From CBDCWQ01 sp965223435 (GTDB taxonomy: Bacteria > Myxococcota > Kuafuiibacteriia > Kuafuiibacteriales > Kuafuiibacteriaceae): a DNA stretch of 64,000 nt. Shown piece after piece: positions 42,044 to 50,757 of the stretch. The translations under genes and the position numbers were made by a program. Positions within the stretch are counted from its first letter, which is position 1. Each line of letters opens with the position of its first letter. The stretch covers positions 1 to 64,000 of the forward strand of contig CBDCWQ010000021.1 in the NCBI GenBank assembly GCA_965223435.1, given 5' to 3'. The notes under the pieces are model-generated. The model ran no database searches and was not told the origin of the DNA. It saw only the letters and a program-made list of their open reading frames with translations.

Positions 42044-45000
42044 ACCAATCCAAGACTGTCTGCCCGAAAATGATTTCGAGAACATCCATCAGGTTTCGGG
42101 CAAAGCGGACTCGGGGTTCCCAAACGCTTCGGGGGACAAGGTGAGAGTTTTCAAGGTCTTCGCGGTTTTCTTCCGGCAATACCAAGTGATGAAACGGACC
42201 GTCGTAAAGTCCGATGACTTTGTGTTCGACGTCTCCGACTGCTTGGAGTCGAAGTTCGGTGGAAGAGTCGGTGACCAGAGCACCGGTTATCGCCCATCCT
42301 GAGGGCAATGGTTTTTCCAGAAGGACTGACAAAAAGGCGATGGCGGCTGCAACTGCAGCGCTGTTCCCCCCCGACGGCTGGTCCTCTTTTGTCAGTTTCA
42401 GCATGTACCGGTAGCGGGTGAATGACTGAGCCAAGTGGGGAAACCGTGCCTGGGCGAAGCGTCTGGTGGCTAGAAACACACGGCGCAAGTCATGCAGCAT
42501 TTCGGGAGATAGGTACCCAAAAATGGAACCTGTTGTCAGATGGCCACCCTCATGGGTGGTGACGAGGAGTGAGTCCGAGGACCGATCATTTCCGACCTGG
42601 TACCGACCAGCCCGAAGCTCGTGAAAGATGCATATCTTTCGACCCTCTACACTATAAACTGCCGCAAGGTGTGTTTGCCCAAGGGTGCTTTTTTGCTGTT
42701 GCTCGATCCCCTCTGCTCTTTGACTAAGTCGTTCTTGTTCTTCTTGCCTGCCCAACAAGCTTTCCACCTGAGCCATGGCTCGCCATAGATCTGGGCTATG
42801 GGCATCGCTGTTGGTGCCAAGTTTGAGCAGTTTTCTTGCTTGTTGCTTATGTTTTTCTGACCAAGGATCGGGTTTTTGAGGAGGGATGAGTGGGTTGAGC
42901 TCCAACAGCTGCGTGACCATCGTTGGGTCGATAAAGGCCTCGGTGTCGAGGACGCGCAAATAAGACGTCCGGGCTCCTTCGAGATCACCTGCGCGATTCA
43001 GAAAATCACCCCAATAGGCCATGTCGATGACCTCAGCGGCGGGACCTTGTCCAAGTCTTTCCCAGAAGGCTCGTGCGTCGGAGATCCTGTTTTGTAGGAA
43101 TGCCACAAGGGCTTGAATACGCAGTGCGCGTGATGATTCACCTGAGTGTACCACCGAGTCGTCTGGATCCTGGTGCAGTTTGTCCCTGACGGTCAGTAGG
43201 TTCTCTAGCGGCACGTATTGATCGGCGGCCGTGATGATTACCTCCGCCAGGCTGGGGGTGAGTCGCTCGTTTCGAAACGCGATTTCGAATTGATGGAGCA
43301 GTGTGTTTGCCTTCCGGCCGTCTCCCAACTGGCGGAGCACGTGAGATCTTCGTGACAAGAATTCATAGGCCTTTGTGTGCTCATGAAGGAGGTCAAAGAT
43401 TCGAAGTGCTTCTTTGAGGTCGCCTGGTTTTCCTCGCACTTCCAAAATTTGTGCAAGGGCATAGAGCCGATCAAGATCATGGGTAAATCCGGGATGCCCA
43501 CCCAGATGTTCCAGGGCATCGACGGCGCCATCCACTTGCCCCAGATGGGCTTTGAACCAGGCTAGGTGAAGGAGGACCTGCTTGTGGGCCTCTGGGTGCC
43601 GGGCTCTTCGTTGAATCTCCTGACATGTCGAGATACCACTTTGAGGCTGCCCCTCGAAGCAGAGTTTGACCGCGCGCTCGAGCTCCTGAAAAGTGCGGGC
43701 GGCTTCAGAATCGCTTCCGCTTCGCTTTAGGCGAAAATGGGCAGTACCCAATTCCAGTGGAAGCCATGAATTTTCATTTTCGAGTTGGGCTACATGTTCG
43801 AAGCCGCGAATGGTTTCTGTCAATTGGCCTTGAGCGTGTTTGATTTGTACCCAAAGACGAAGGCGTGCCGGATCTTGACCCCACTTTTCGACCCACGAAG
43901 AAACGACTTCTTCGGCGTCGGACGCCCTCTTGGCGGCCAAAAGGGTTTTAGCAAGCCCTATTGCTTGGTTTTGCCCGAGTGCGGTGCGTCTGATGGGGGT
44001 TGATTCATGGGTTTCGGCCTGGCCGGATTCTAGGGGTTTGGGGGTGAGGCCGGTCGCTTCAATGTGAGGCGGCGCAGTCGCGGGCTCGGTTGCCTCGTGG
44101 GGGATGGTTGGTTTTTGTGAGATGACTGCGGGAAGGGCCTCGAGGCTGATGAGGGTGCGGCCTTTCAGAAGGCGGCGTGTTTGGTGGGCCAGGCTCTTCA
44201 GCTCACGCAAGTTCTGGGGCCAGCCGTACAGGAGGAGTGCCTCTGCGGCATCGGCTTCGAGGCCGAGCTCTTCGCCCATCTCGTTCCTCCATAGTTCCAA
44301 GAGCTCGTCTTTGCGATCGCACAGGGGTGGGATGATGAGCGCCTCGGACGAGAATTGAGCATAGAGGTCTTTTCGAAGTCGGCCCTCTCGAATGACCGGG
44401 GCCAGCGGAACCGCGCTTCCACCAAAGACTTGGATGGGGCTTGATACGGGCGTATCCCTTGAGAAAATCTGTTCTTCCAAGAACGCAAAAAGTTCGGCCT
44501 GCTGTTTGGCACTGAGCTCGGAGAGTTCGTCAAAAAAGAAAGTGCACTGGGGCTCTGCTTGGACGGGGCGTTCTTGGTTGGGCAGGCTGTTCCCGCGACA
44601 AACATGATGGGGGAGAGTGGGTTTGGTCCATTGGTCGGGGGTTATGGTGGTCAAGGTGCCGTTCTTCGACGTTCCGTCGTGCAGCGCCTTGGCGAGATCC
44701 ATTCTTTTTTCGCGGTCGGGTCCGACCAAGAGAACGGGAAGCTCAGGACCGGTTCTCAACCGATGTTGGGCTTCGGATAGGGTTTGGTGAATGGGTTTTG
44801 TGGGGTCTAGAGCCTCGGGCAACACACCGTTCGGGCGTTTGGTGTGGCTAAGCACCAGGACACAGTCTCCGATACGAATGATTGCGTTGGGGGCGAGGGT
44901 GTGGCGGGTGATGGGCCTTTTGTCCACGGTGGTTCCGTTTTTGCTCCCCAAATCCTTGAGCTCATAGCGGTTCTGGCGGTCGCACCACCTCAGTTCAGCG

Positions 45001-45206
45001 TGTCTGCGGCTGGCTTTGGGATCGTCGATGGTCAACCCGGGCTCCGGTTGCCGGCCTAGGATCAGCGGATCTGGGCCTAAGATGACCCGAATCGGATTGT
45101 TGGGGCCGCCCCCGTGCACGCGGCTGAGCGTCCAAAGCGCAGCCGGCCGTGATCTTTTGAGCGAGGAGAGTTCGGTGGTTGCGGCCTTCGGAATCCTGAG
45201 AGGCAC
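42042..45206 (-). CDS. FHA - degenerate AAA+ (sigma-54-activator-like) - TPR - Lon-type protease fusion
   Basis: 1054 residues from GTG 45206. Order: FHA domain about 35-120 (LILGRQPEPGLTIDD, ASRRHAELRW, DLGSKNGTTV), which binds phosphothreonine; an AAA+ domain about 150-370 like NtrC activators, with a lost P-loop (VGPDREKRM instead of GxxGxGK), a retained Walker B (TFFFDELSELS) and no GAFTGA loop; long TPR-like helical array about 410-860; and a C-terminal Lon (S16) domain with Ser945 in QPSGGNSAAVAAAIAFL and Lys996 in VGDVEHKVIGL, followed by LVLPEENREDLE. Both dyad residues are present, so proteolysis is plausible, but without ATP-driven unfolding. No DNA-binding domain replaces the missing HTH. 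A phosphorylation-gated protease linked to the nearby Ser/Thr kinases is an inference. Confidence 0.8.
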   Translation of the reverse strand: MPLRIPKAATTELSSLKRSRPAALWTLSRVHGGGPNNPIRVILGPDPLILGRQPEPGLTIDDPKASRRHAELRWCDRQNRYELKDLGSKNGTTVDKRPITRHTLAPNAIIRIGDCVLVLSHTKRPNGVLPEALDPTKPIHQTLSEAQHRLRTGPELPVLLVGPDREKRMDLAKALHDGTSKNGTLTTITPDQWTKPTLPHHVCRGNSLPNQERPVQAEPQCTFFFDELSELSAKQQAELFAFLEEQIFSRDTPVSSPIQVFGGSAVPLAPVIREGRLRKDLYAQFSSEALIIPPLCDRKDELLELWRNEMGEELGLEADAAEALLLYGWPQNLRELKSLAHQTRRLLKGRTLISLEALPAVISQKPTIPHEATEPATAPPHIEATGLTPKPLESGQAETHESTPIRRTALGQNQAIGLAKTLLAAKRASDAEEVVSSWVEKWGQDPARLRLWVQIKHAQGQLTETIRGFEHVAQLENENSWLPLELGTAHFRLKRSGSDSEAARTFQELERAVKLCFEGQPQSGISTCQEIQRRARHPEAHKQVLLHLAWFKAHLGQVDGAVDALEHLGGHPGFTHDLDRLYALAQILEVRGKPGDLKEALRIFDLLHEHTKAYEFLSRRSHVLRQLGDGRKANTLLHQFEIAFRNERLTPSLAEVIITAADQYVPLENLLTVRDKLHQDPDDSVVHSGESSRALRIQALVAFLQNRISDARAFWERLGQGPAAEVIDMAYWGDFLNRAGDLEGARTSYLRVLDTEAFIDPTMVTQLLELNPLIPPQKPDPWSEKHKQQARKLLKLGTNSDAHSPDLWRAMAQVESLLGRQEEQERLSQRAEGIEQQQKSTLGQTHLAAVYSVEGRKICIFHELRAGRYQVGNDRSSDSLLVTTHEGGHLTTGSIFGYLSPEMLHDLRRVFLATRRFAQARFPHLAQSFTRYRYMLKLTKEDQPSGGNSAAVAAAIAFLSVLLEKPLPSGWAITGALVTDSSTELRLQAVGDVEHKVIGLYDGPFHHLVLPEENREDLENSHLVPRSVWEPRVRFARNLMDVLEIIFGQTVLDW

Positions 45207-45666
45207 GGGCGGTCTCGAGAATGCGACGTATGGGACCTTTTGCGCAACCCGCGGGGGCCCTGCTTCGCGGGCGTGTTCTTCGCGCTTTTTTTGATGGCCA
45301 CGCAGGGGTGGACTGTTGGTATCCGTGCCCTATGGATTCTGGCATCCGGGTTTCCCGGTGATGCGCGGTGTCTTTGGTTTCAATCCCATGGTTTAGGGGG
45401 TTCCTTCGGATGCAATGCAAATGCGCCGAGGTATCAAGGCGGATATTGACGAGGGGACTCTTTGTTTCCTAGTGTCGCGATCGGGTCGGCTAGGAAGAAC
45501 GAACGCCTCATGCGAATCTCAGTTGTACGAACCGGCTCCATGGGGCTCGTATCCGGGCGCGACTCGCGGAGTCAGCCCCAAACCGATTCTGGACGTTCCG
45601 GGATGGGGCTGTAGCCCAGCGGTGGCCAAATCGGGAGGACATCAGTCGTTACGGTGCTCGGAGCGT
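45207..45666. other. 460-bp intergenic region between divergent FHA-Lon and GT4 genes
   Basis: No intact gene is visible. A CCCGCG/CGCGGG hairpin (45248-45271) followed 16 bases later by TTTTTTT (45287-45293) lies near the left end. A fragment resembling the N-terminus of UDP-glucose dehydrogenase lies at 45510-45557 (listed separately). The frame of the GT4 gene stays open leftward to 45415, but these residues look non-coding. Confidence 0.5.
45510..45557 (+). pseudogene. Remnant of UDP-glucose 6-dehydrogenase N-terminus
   Basis: ATG 45510 begins MRISVVRTGSMGLVSG, which matches the UDP-glucose/GDP-mannose dehydrogenase start (MRISVVGTGYVGLVSG) at 13 of 16 positions, including the Rossmann-type glycine pattern in part. 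After that the similarity is lost and a stop follows at codon 35 (TAG 45612-45614). A purine-rich stretch (AGGAAG) precedes the ATG. I read it as a decayed, 3'-deleted copy; chance similarity over so short a stretch cannot be fully excluded. Confidence 0.45.
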
Positions 45667-46986
45667 GTGGGTCGCCAAGGCGCACCGATTCTTTACGTAA
45701 GTTTTGATGGGGTGCTTCAGCCGCTTGCGTATTCGCAGGTGGTTCGGGTTCTTTTGGCGCTCAAAGCCCGGGGTTTTGCATATCAGCTATTGTCTTTGGA
45801 GCGTGACGATGATCTCCGTGACCAGAGTCGGGTGTCTTCGCTCAGGCGTTGTCTTGAGGATGCCGGTATTCCCTGGCACATGATTGGCTACGACACCGGT
45901 CAGAATAAGGGCGCAGCGGCGCGCAATCTTCGCCAGGCGACGCGACGCGCATGGTCCGTGGCCCGGCAAGATGGCTTGGCTCTGACCCATGCCCGGTCCT
46001 ACCATGGGGGGCTTGTCGCTTACGCGCTCAAAAAATTGGCCAGCGTTTCGTATTTGTTTGACGTTCGCGGTTACTGGCTGGACGAGCGTCTCGAGGAAGG
46101 TCGGTGGGTGACTCGACCGATGGTCCTCAAGGGCGCGCGTGCGGTGGAGCGCAGCCTCTACAGCCACGCCGCGGGCGTGGTCTCTTTGACGGGCCTTCAG
46201 GCCCTCGATGTTCGCCAGGGTGTGATGGGCAATCGCATCCCTAAGGAAGTGCACGCGATTCCCACGTGCGCAGATTTTTCGGAGTTTCAGTGCGTTCCGC
46301 GTGCACAGCGGACCGGCCCTGAACCGGTGCGGGATTTTATTCGTGACAAGATTGTGGTTTCGCTGATCGGCTCTATCAACGCATCTTACGATATGTCCGC
46401 GTCGGTTCGCTTAGGCAAAAAGGTGCTCGAAGCTCAGCCCAAGGCGTGTCTGTTGATTCTCAGCCGCAACCGCGAAGGTTTTTCCAGACTGGTCGATGAG
46501 CATGGTCTCGAACGCAGTCGGGTGCTGATTCACTCTGCACCCCACACCGAGATGCCTCGGTACTTGTCCTGCGTTGATTGGGCGATCATGCTGCTCCGTA
46601 AGAATCGTGCGAAGCGGGGGTCCGTGCCCACGAAGCTGTCCGAGTGTTTTGCCTCTGGCGTGCGTGTCGCTTTTCACGGCTGCAACGATGAAGTCGAAGA
46701 CTGGGTTCGGCAGGTAGGAACGGGCTGTGTGGTTCGAAGCCTCGACGGGCAAGGCCTTGATGAGGCGGCTCGGGTGATGGTGAGCGCGCCGACAGACGAC
46801 CGCACCGGATTGATGCTCGGGCGGGCTCGAGCCTTCGAATATTTTAGTTTGCGTCGATGTGTTGATCGATACGAAGTCCTTCTTTCACGCCTGTTAGACC
46901 ACTCGCGGCGCCGCTCCTTCTCGTGGCCTCTTTTGATGGATAAAGCAGCACTTGTGAGTGGCTGGCGCAAGAGGTCCCCCATCTAG
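45667..46986 (+). CDS. GT4-like glycosyltransferase
   Basis: 439 residues from GTG 45667, giving MGRQGAPILYVSFDGVLQPL. The open frame upstream encodes unconvincing sequence. GT-B features: N-terminal LYVSFDGVLQPLAYSQVVRV and THARSYHGGLVAYALKKL, then IVVSLIGSINASYDMSASV, LLILSRNREGFSRLVDEHGL and a C-terminal MLLRKNRAKRGSVPTKLSEC in place of the classic E-x7-E. It would act in the cytoplasm on a nucleotide sugar. The only glycan-related neighbour is a dead UDP-glucose dehydrogenase fragment just upstream, suggesting the remains of a larger polysaccharide module. Donor and acceptor are unknown. Confidence 0.75.
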   Translation: MGRQGAPILYVSFDGVLQPLAYSQVVRVLLALKARGFAYQLLSLERDDDLRDQSRVSSLRRCLEDAGIPWHMIGYDTGQNKGAAARNLRQATRRAWSVARQDGLALTHARSYHGGLVAYALKKLASVSYLFDVRGYWLDERLEEGRWVTRPMVLKGARAVERSLYSHAAGVVSLTGLQALDVRQGVMGNRIPKEVHAIPTCADFSEFQCVPRAQRTGPEPVRDFIRDKIVVSLIGSINASYDMSASVRLGKKVLEAQPKACLLILSRNREGFSRLVDEHGLERSRVLIHSAPHTEMPRYLSCVDWAIMLLRKNRAKRGSVPTKLSECFASGVRVAFHGCNDEVEDWVRQVGTGCVVRSLDGQGLDEAARVMVSAPTDDRTGLMLGRARAFEYFSLRRCVDRYEVLLSRLLDHSRRRSFSWPLLMDKAALVSGWRKRSPI

Positions 46987-47184
46987 CTCCTGAGGCGCCT
47001 AAAGGGTGCTGTTCTGCTCCGGGCGGTCGCTCAAGTATTTTGAAGCAAAGCTTAGTTTGGCTGCTGGATTTTCACAGTTTTGTAGACGACAAAGAGGTTG
47101 AATCCTTTGGCGCTCGAAACCCACATCGAACCATTACAGTAGGTGTGTCCAGGCAATCGAACTTGCTATAGACTGTAAGCTTCA

Positions 47185-49470
47185 ATGGTGGGACGTCTTC
47201 CCCAGGGCTTGATGCCCGTAGTGTCGGAAGGATCGGACTGGAGTGGTTCGAGCCTCAGCGAAGAAGTTGCGGGCAAGAACTTCGGCGACTACCGAGTCAT
47301 ATCGAGTATTCGCCGTGGAGGAATGGGAGAAGTCTTTCTCGCGGAATATGGCCCGCGCGGAGAGCCCGGAAGAAAAGTTGTTTTAAAGAGGCTCTTGGCT
47401 GACTACGTTGATGATGCGCACTACGTCTCGATGTTTCGATCCGAAGCCCAGGTGATGTCGAGGCTGAACCACCCGAATATCGTTAACGTGTTTGATGTTC
47501 CGCTGATCGACGGCAAGCAGTGTCTTGCGATGGAGTATGTGCAAGGTCGCAACCTCCAGCAGATCATGAAGCGCTGCCACAAGCTGGATTCACAGCTTCC
47601 ACCGCAGGTGGCCCTCCACATGGTTTTGGAGGCGCTACGGGGTTTGGAGTACGCCCACACGTACGTGCTCGATGACGGCCGGCCGCTGGAACTGGTTCAT
47701 CGAGACGTTACCCCCGGGAACATTTTGGTGTCCTTTGATGGAGACGTGAAGATTACCGATTTTGGAATCGCAAAATCAAAAATGTCTTCTCTTTCGACAA
47801 CAGTGGGCGTCGTCAAAGGAACCACCAGATATTTATCGCCCGAACAGGTGCGCGGCCAAGAAGTGACCGTCAGGTCAGACATTTTTACGGCAGCCGTGGT
47901 GTTAACAGAACTTCTTTCGGGCGCTCCTCTTTTTGACCGTGGCTCTGTGCCCTCGACGTTGCTTGCTATCGCGACTTCGGATCGGCCTCCCATCGCGTCT
48001 TTGATCCCTTTTCACGCGCCCGTGGTGTCGAAGGTCTTAGAGCAAGCCACTTCTGTCTTGCCTTCCGAAAGATTCGAATCGGCGCGAGAGTTTTCTGACG
48101 CGCTCATGAACGCGTCTCCAGAAATTGGTCGTTCTATGAACCGCGATGGTCTCAGTGCGTTCATGAAGCAACTTTTCAGGGACACAGAGGAATTGTCGGC
48201 GTTTGCGGCCGACTCTGGCCATGCGATTGGTCTTGGGGGTATGGACCTAACCTATTTGCTGGAGGCGCACGACCCTCGTGTTTGGGGTGCGGTACCGAGC
48301 AACGCAACTGCAGATGTGGATCTGGACCGTGCCCGGGATGCGCTCCGGAGCATGGTCCCCGCCGCGCGGCCACTGGAGGCGGATGCATTTCGTGGAACAT
48401 ACACTGGTGAATCAACTTTTGCGCCCATGGATGTCGAGACTGGGCGAGTCAATCAGCCTGCGGAGGGTCGCATTCCACCGCTGCCTGCTCCGGTCCCGGT
48501 TGATACCACCGCAAGAGGGGTGGTGGTTGAGGAAGGCGCGATAAGAACGGCAGATGTGTATATCCCTTCCACGGAGAGTAGTCACGAGACGAACTCGATT
48601 GTCTCCAATGACATCGAGAACGTACGTTCCGAATTGGCTCCTCCTCCACCGCGCCGGAGCGAGTGGGGAGAGGCGGTTCGCGCCGTGGCCGGTGCTGGTG
48701 TGTTCATTTTGGGTATTGCTTTTGGCGGTGCGATGGTCACCATGCAGGCCCAAAAGGCCACGCGATCGTCTCGGGCGGAAGCTGTGAAGGCGGCGGCCGA
48801 GGCGCACGCTTCAGAACATGGCGTTTCGGTACTGAGCCCGATTTCGATTCAAACCGAGGAGGGGCAGGATCGTGCACCTGCGGCAAACGGCGACGGGTCC
48901 GCGCCGGACGCAGTGCCCGGCGGACAAGGTTCGTCCATGGTGCCCGGGGGTCAAGATTCGCCCGTACCGGGAAAAGCGGGTTCTTTGGTGACGCCGAGTG
49001 GGCAAGGTTCGTCCGTTCATCCGGAGGAGTTGGGTTCGACGGTGATGTCGGAGGGGCAGGATTCGGCTGCCAAGCCGGACGGCACCCACCGAGATACCAC
49101 TGGTGGTGCGTCCCCGGCAGGCAAGCAGGCTGCTCGAGCCGCGGCTGAGCCGCGGTCTGGTTCGCCGAGCAATGGGGGCGCATCTGCCTCAATGGCTGAT
49201 GCGGCGCAGGCTTCTCAAAATGCAGGACCGACTGCGACTACGGCAAAAAAGCCGGCCACCATCGATATTCGATTTCCGCGTGGAGCCCGGGTGCGCATCG
49301 ATGGCATTCGCCTTAGAAAGAAGGTGCCCATCTATAAGTTCGTGGTCGAAGCAGGGCGCCGTCGCATTCGCATTAGCAAAAAAGGGTACACCCGCGAGTT
49401 TGAATTCGATATCCGTTCCGGAGAACGTCTGGAAGTATCCGAAGAACCAGTGCGTATTATCTCTAGGTGA
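47185..49470 (+). CDS. Transmembrane Ser/Thr protein kinase with PEGA-like C-terminal domain
   Basis: 761 residues. Kinase domain about 34-300: RRGGMGEVFLAEY, catalytic Lys68 (VVLKRLL), HRD at 172-174 in LVHRDVTPGN, DFG at 192-194 and TTRYLSPEQVRG. A regulatory linker leads to one membrane segment near 502-522 (VAGAGVFILGIAFGGAMVTM). The outer part has low-complexity repeats built on G-Q-x-S-x-V-P-G (about 575-630), then a PEGA-like domain about 690-755 (IDIRFPRGARVRIDGIRL, RIRISKKGYTREFEFDI). PEGA domains are extracytoplasmic and often contact surface polymers. The gene stands alone; a terminator-like hairpin follows. The FHA protein 2 kb upstream is a possible partner by position only. Confidence 0.92.
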   Translation: MVGRLPQGLMPVVSEGSDWSGSSLSEEVAGKNFGDYRVISSIRRGGMGEVFLAEYGPRGEPGRKVVLKRLLADYVDDAHYVSMFRSEAQVMSRLNHPNIVNVFDVPLIDGKQCLAMEYVQGRNLQQIMKRCHKLDSQLPPQVALHMVLEALRGLEYAHTYVLDDGRPLELVHRDVTPGNILVSFDGDVKITDFGIAKSKMSSLSTTVGVVKGTTRYLSPEQVRGQEVTVRSDIFTAAVVLTELLSGAPLFDRGSVPSTLLAIATSDRPPIASLIPFHAPVVSKVLEQATSVLPSERFESAREFSDALMNASPEIGRSMNRDGLSAFMKQLFRDTEELSAFAADSGHAIGLGGMDLTYLLEAHDPRVWGAVPSNATADVDLDRARDALRSMVPAARPLEADAFRGTYTGESTFAPMDVETGRVNQPAEGRIPPLPAPVPVDTTARGVVVEEGAIRTADVYIPSTESSHETNSIVSNDIENVRSELAPPPPRRSEWGEAVRAVAGAGVFILGIAFGGAMVTMQAQKATRSSRAEAVKAAAEAHASEHGVSVLSPISIQTEEGQDRAPAANGDGSAPDAVPGGQGSSMVPGGQDSPVPGKAGSLVTPSGQGSSVHPEELGSTVMSEGQDSAAKPDGTHRDTTGGASPAGKQAARAAAEPRSGSPSNGGASASMADAAQASQNAGPTATTAKKPATIDIRFPRGARVRIDGIRLRKKVPIYKFVVEAGRRRIRISKKGYTREFEFDIRSGERLEVSEEPVRIISR

Positions 49471-49500
49471 CGTCTGCCTGGTGACCGTAAATGTAGGTTG

Positions 49501-49545
49501 ACGCTCCCCGGGATTAGGCTGAGTGCGACTCCCGGTGGGCGTTTG
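49501..49545 (+). terminator. Terminator-like hairpin after the Ser/Thr kinase
   Basis: ACGCTCCCCGGGA (49501-49513) and TCCCGGTGGGCGT (49530-49542) pair at 11 of 13 positions around a 16-base loop, followed by TTG. The T-run is short, so termination efficiency is uncertain. Confidence 0.4.
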
Positions 49546-49697
49546 TGCACCGGCATTGGGGCAGCGCGTGATCGGTCCGTTTTCGTAGTGTCGAGGCGGT
49601 CTTATCGCCAAATCACCAGCCAGATAAGCCCTTTATTGTGGCGCGTGTTGTCAAACCTTGCGAGACTCGTCCGGGGAAATTGGGGATGCCGTCGTGC

Positions 49698-49712
49698 TGG
49701 CATGAGGTTTGC
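49698..49712 (+). promoter_or_regulatory. Sigma-54-type promoter of the GNAT gene
   Basis: TGGCATGAGGTTTGC has the exact GG-N10-GC spacing and matches TGGCAC-N5-TTGC at all but one of the conserved bases. The start of transcription would be near 49724, about 63 bases before the ATG. Confidence 0.65.
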
Positions 49713-49786
49713 GAGTGCACCCGACAGGTTCGCACAATGCGAACAGGAGTTCGAGGTGTGTCGTGGATATACCTCTAGGAGGTCAG

Positions 49787-50500
49787 ATGGTTGCAGGTTC
49801 AGTTGAGTATTCGATGCGGTTTTTTTGTGCTCAGGATGATCCGGTATTGGCAGGGGAGTTGATCGGCAAATACGCAAAGGCGCTCGAAGAAGACGGCATT
49901 CAACATGTCATGAGCTTGGATATCCCCAAAAACAGCCCGCGCGTTTATTTTGTGTGTGTGAGCGATGGCGAAGGCAACAATGTCGGTGCGATGGGCGCCT
50001 ATATTTTCTGCCCAGACGGAGGTTTGCTCGAGCGTTCGTTTTGTTCGGTTGCTCCGGAGGCAGCACCGCGGTTCCAAGAAGCAGTCAAGGATGGCTTGGC
50101 CAAAGTGTGTTTTGGGTGGGTTGATCCGGAGCACCGACGCAAAGGTTTGTACCCCAAAATCATTCGGGCGCTGGTGGCGGTTCTTCCTGCGCTCGGCATA
50201 TATAGAGTCACGGCCCTAGGCTCTGCCGCTGGCGTGCGGTACTACGGGAAATTTGGTCTCGTCCCGGACAAATCGGTCGGACAAGACGGAGAACTCGCCT
50301 ATCCGTCGGGTGGTTTTGTTTCTCATCTTGGGTGGGCAGATCTTCGATGTTTTGAGCACGTGCGGCCCAAGGAGCGGGAAGCTATCCGAAGGATCAGGAC
50401 TGAGCTCGTATCCGAGAAGTCTGTCGAGCAGAGAAGACGCCGACACACCTCCGTCTTGAACGAGCGGATCCAGAAGGTGGGATTGCTACAAAGACGCTAG
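49787..50500 (+). CDS. GNAT-family N-acetyltransferase
   Basis: 237 residues from ATG 49787, chosen because a perfect AGGAGGT ribosome site lies at 49777-49783. The GNAT core is visible: FVCVSDGEGNNVGAMGAYIF, then the acetyl-CoA motif region WVDPEHRRKGLYPKIIRALV (the R/Q-x-x-G-x-G/A loop reads RRKGLY) and a C-terminal strand-loop GSAAGVRYYGKFGLVPDKS. The N-terminal 60 residues (HVMSLDIPKNSPRVYF) give no family clue. It does not resemble PseH, so it does not obviously fill the missing pseudaminic acid step. A sigma-54 promoter precedes it. Substrate unknown; the very strong translation signals suggest high expression on induction. Confidence 0.8.
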   Translation: MVAGSVEYSMRFFCAQDDPVLAGELIGKYAKALEEDGIQHVMSLDIPKNSPRVYFVCVSDGEGNNVGAMGAYIFCPDGGLLERSFCSVAPEAAPRFQEAVKDGLAKVCFGWVDPEHRRKGLYPKIIRALVAVLPALGIYRVTALGSAAGVRYYGKFGLVPDKSVGQDGELAYPSGGFVSHLGWADLRCFEHVRPKEREAIRRIRTELVSEKSVEQRRRRHTSVLNERIQKVGLLQRR

Positions 50501-50686
50501 CCGCGCGTCGCTCGGTCGCCGACCGTGAGGTCCGGCGGGCAAACGGAAAACCGAGTCCGGGAGGCCGCTCCAACACCGCTGATTCGCTACACTGTTACAC
50601 TGGTGACGTCGCTCAAGGGGCACTTGTTTCACTTGCCGGAATCACCGACAGCAGATACTTCCGGGCCGTATAGCCGATATGTCGCT

Positions 50687-50701
50687 TGGCACGCCCTATG
50701 C
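50687..50701 (+). promoter_or_regulatory. Sigma-54-type promoter of the zincin gene
   Basis: TGGCACGCCCTATGC has a perfect -24 element (TGGCACG), exact GG-N10-GC spacing and ATGC instead of TTGC at -12. Predicted transcription start is near 50713, about 45 bases before the ATG at 50758. Confidence 0.65.
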
Positions 50702-50757
50702 ATAGCCACCGTTTCTGTCCGATCAACCTCGAAACGAGCCGGAGAACTGGAGAGAAC

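Larger units (their letters stand above)
49471..49786. other. 316-bp intergenic region with terminator and sigma-54 promoter
   Basis: No gene is visible. It holds the terminator-like hairpin at 49501-49545, the sigma-54-type promoter at 49698-49712, a short perfect inverted repeat TTCGCA-CAA-TGCGAA (49729-49743) in the predicted 5' leader, and a strong ribosome site (49777-49783). Confidence 0.6.

Noticed and set aside
45415..45666. N-terminal extension of the GT4 gene
   Set aside because: The frame is open but encodes Cys/Trp/Pro-rich residues unlike glycosyltransferases and runs through the UDP-glucose dehydrogenase fossil; the GTG at 45667 is preferred.
47140..47172. Sigma-54 promoter upstream of the second Ser/Thr kinase
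   Set aside because: GGCA and TTGC are present but the spacing is GG-N11-GC, one base too long.
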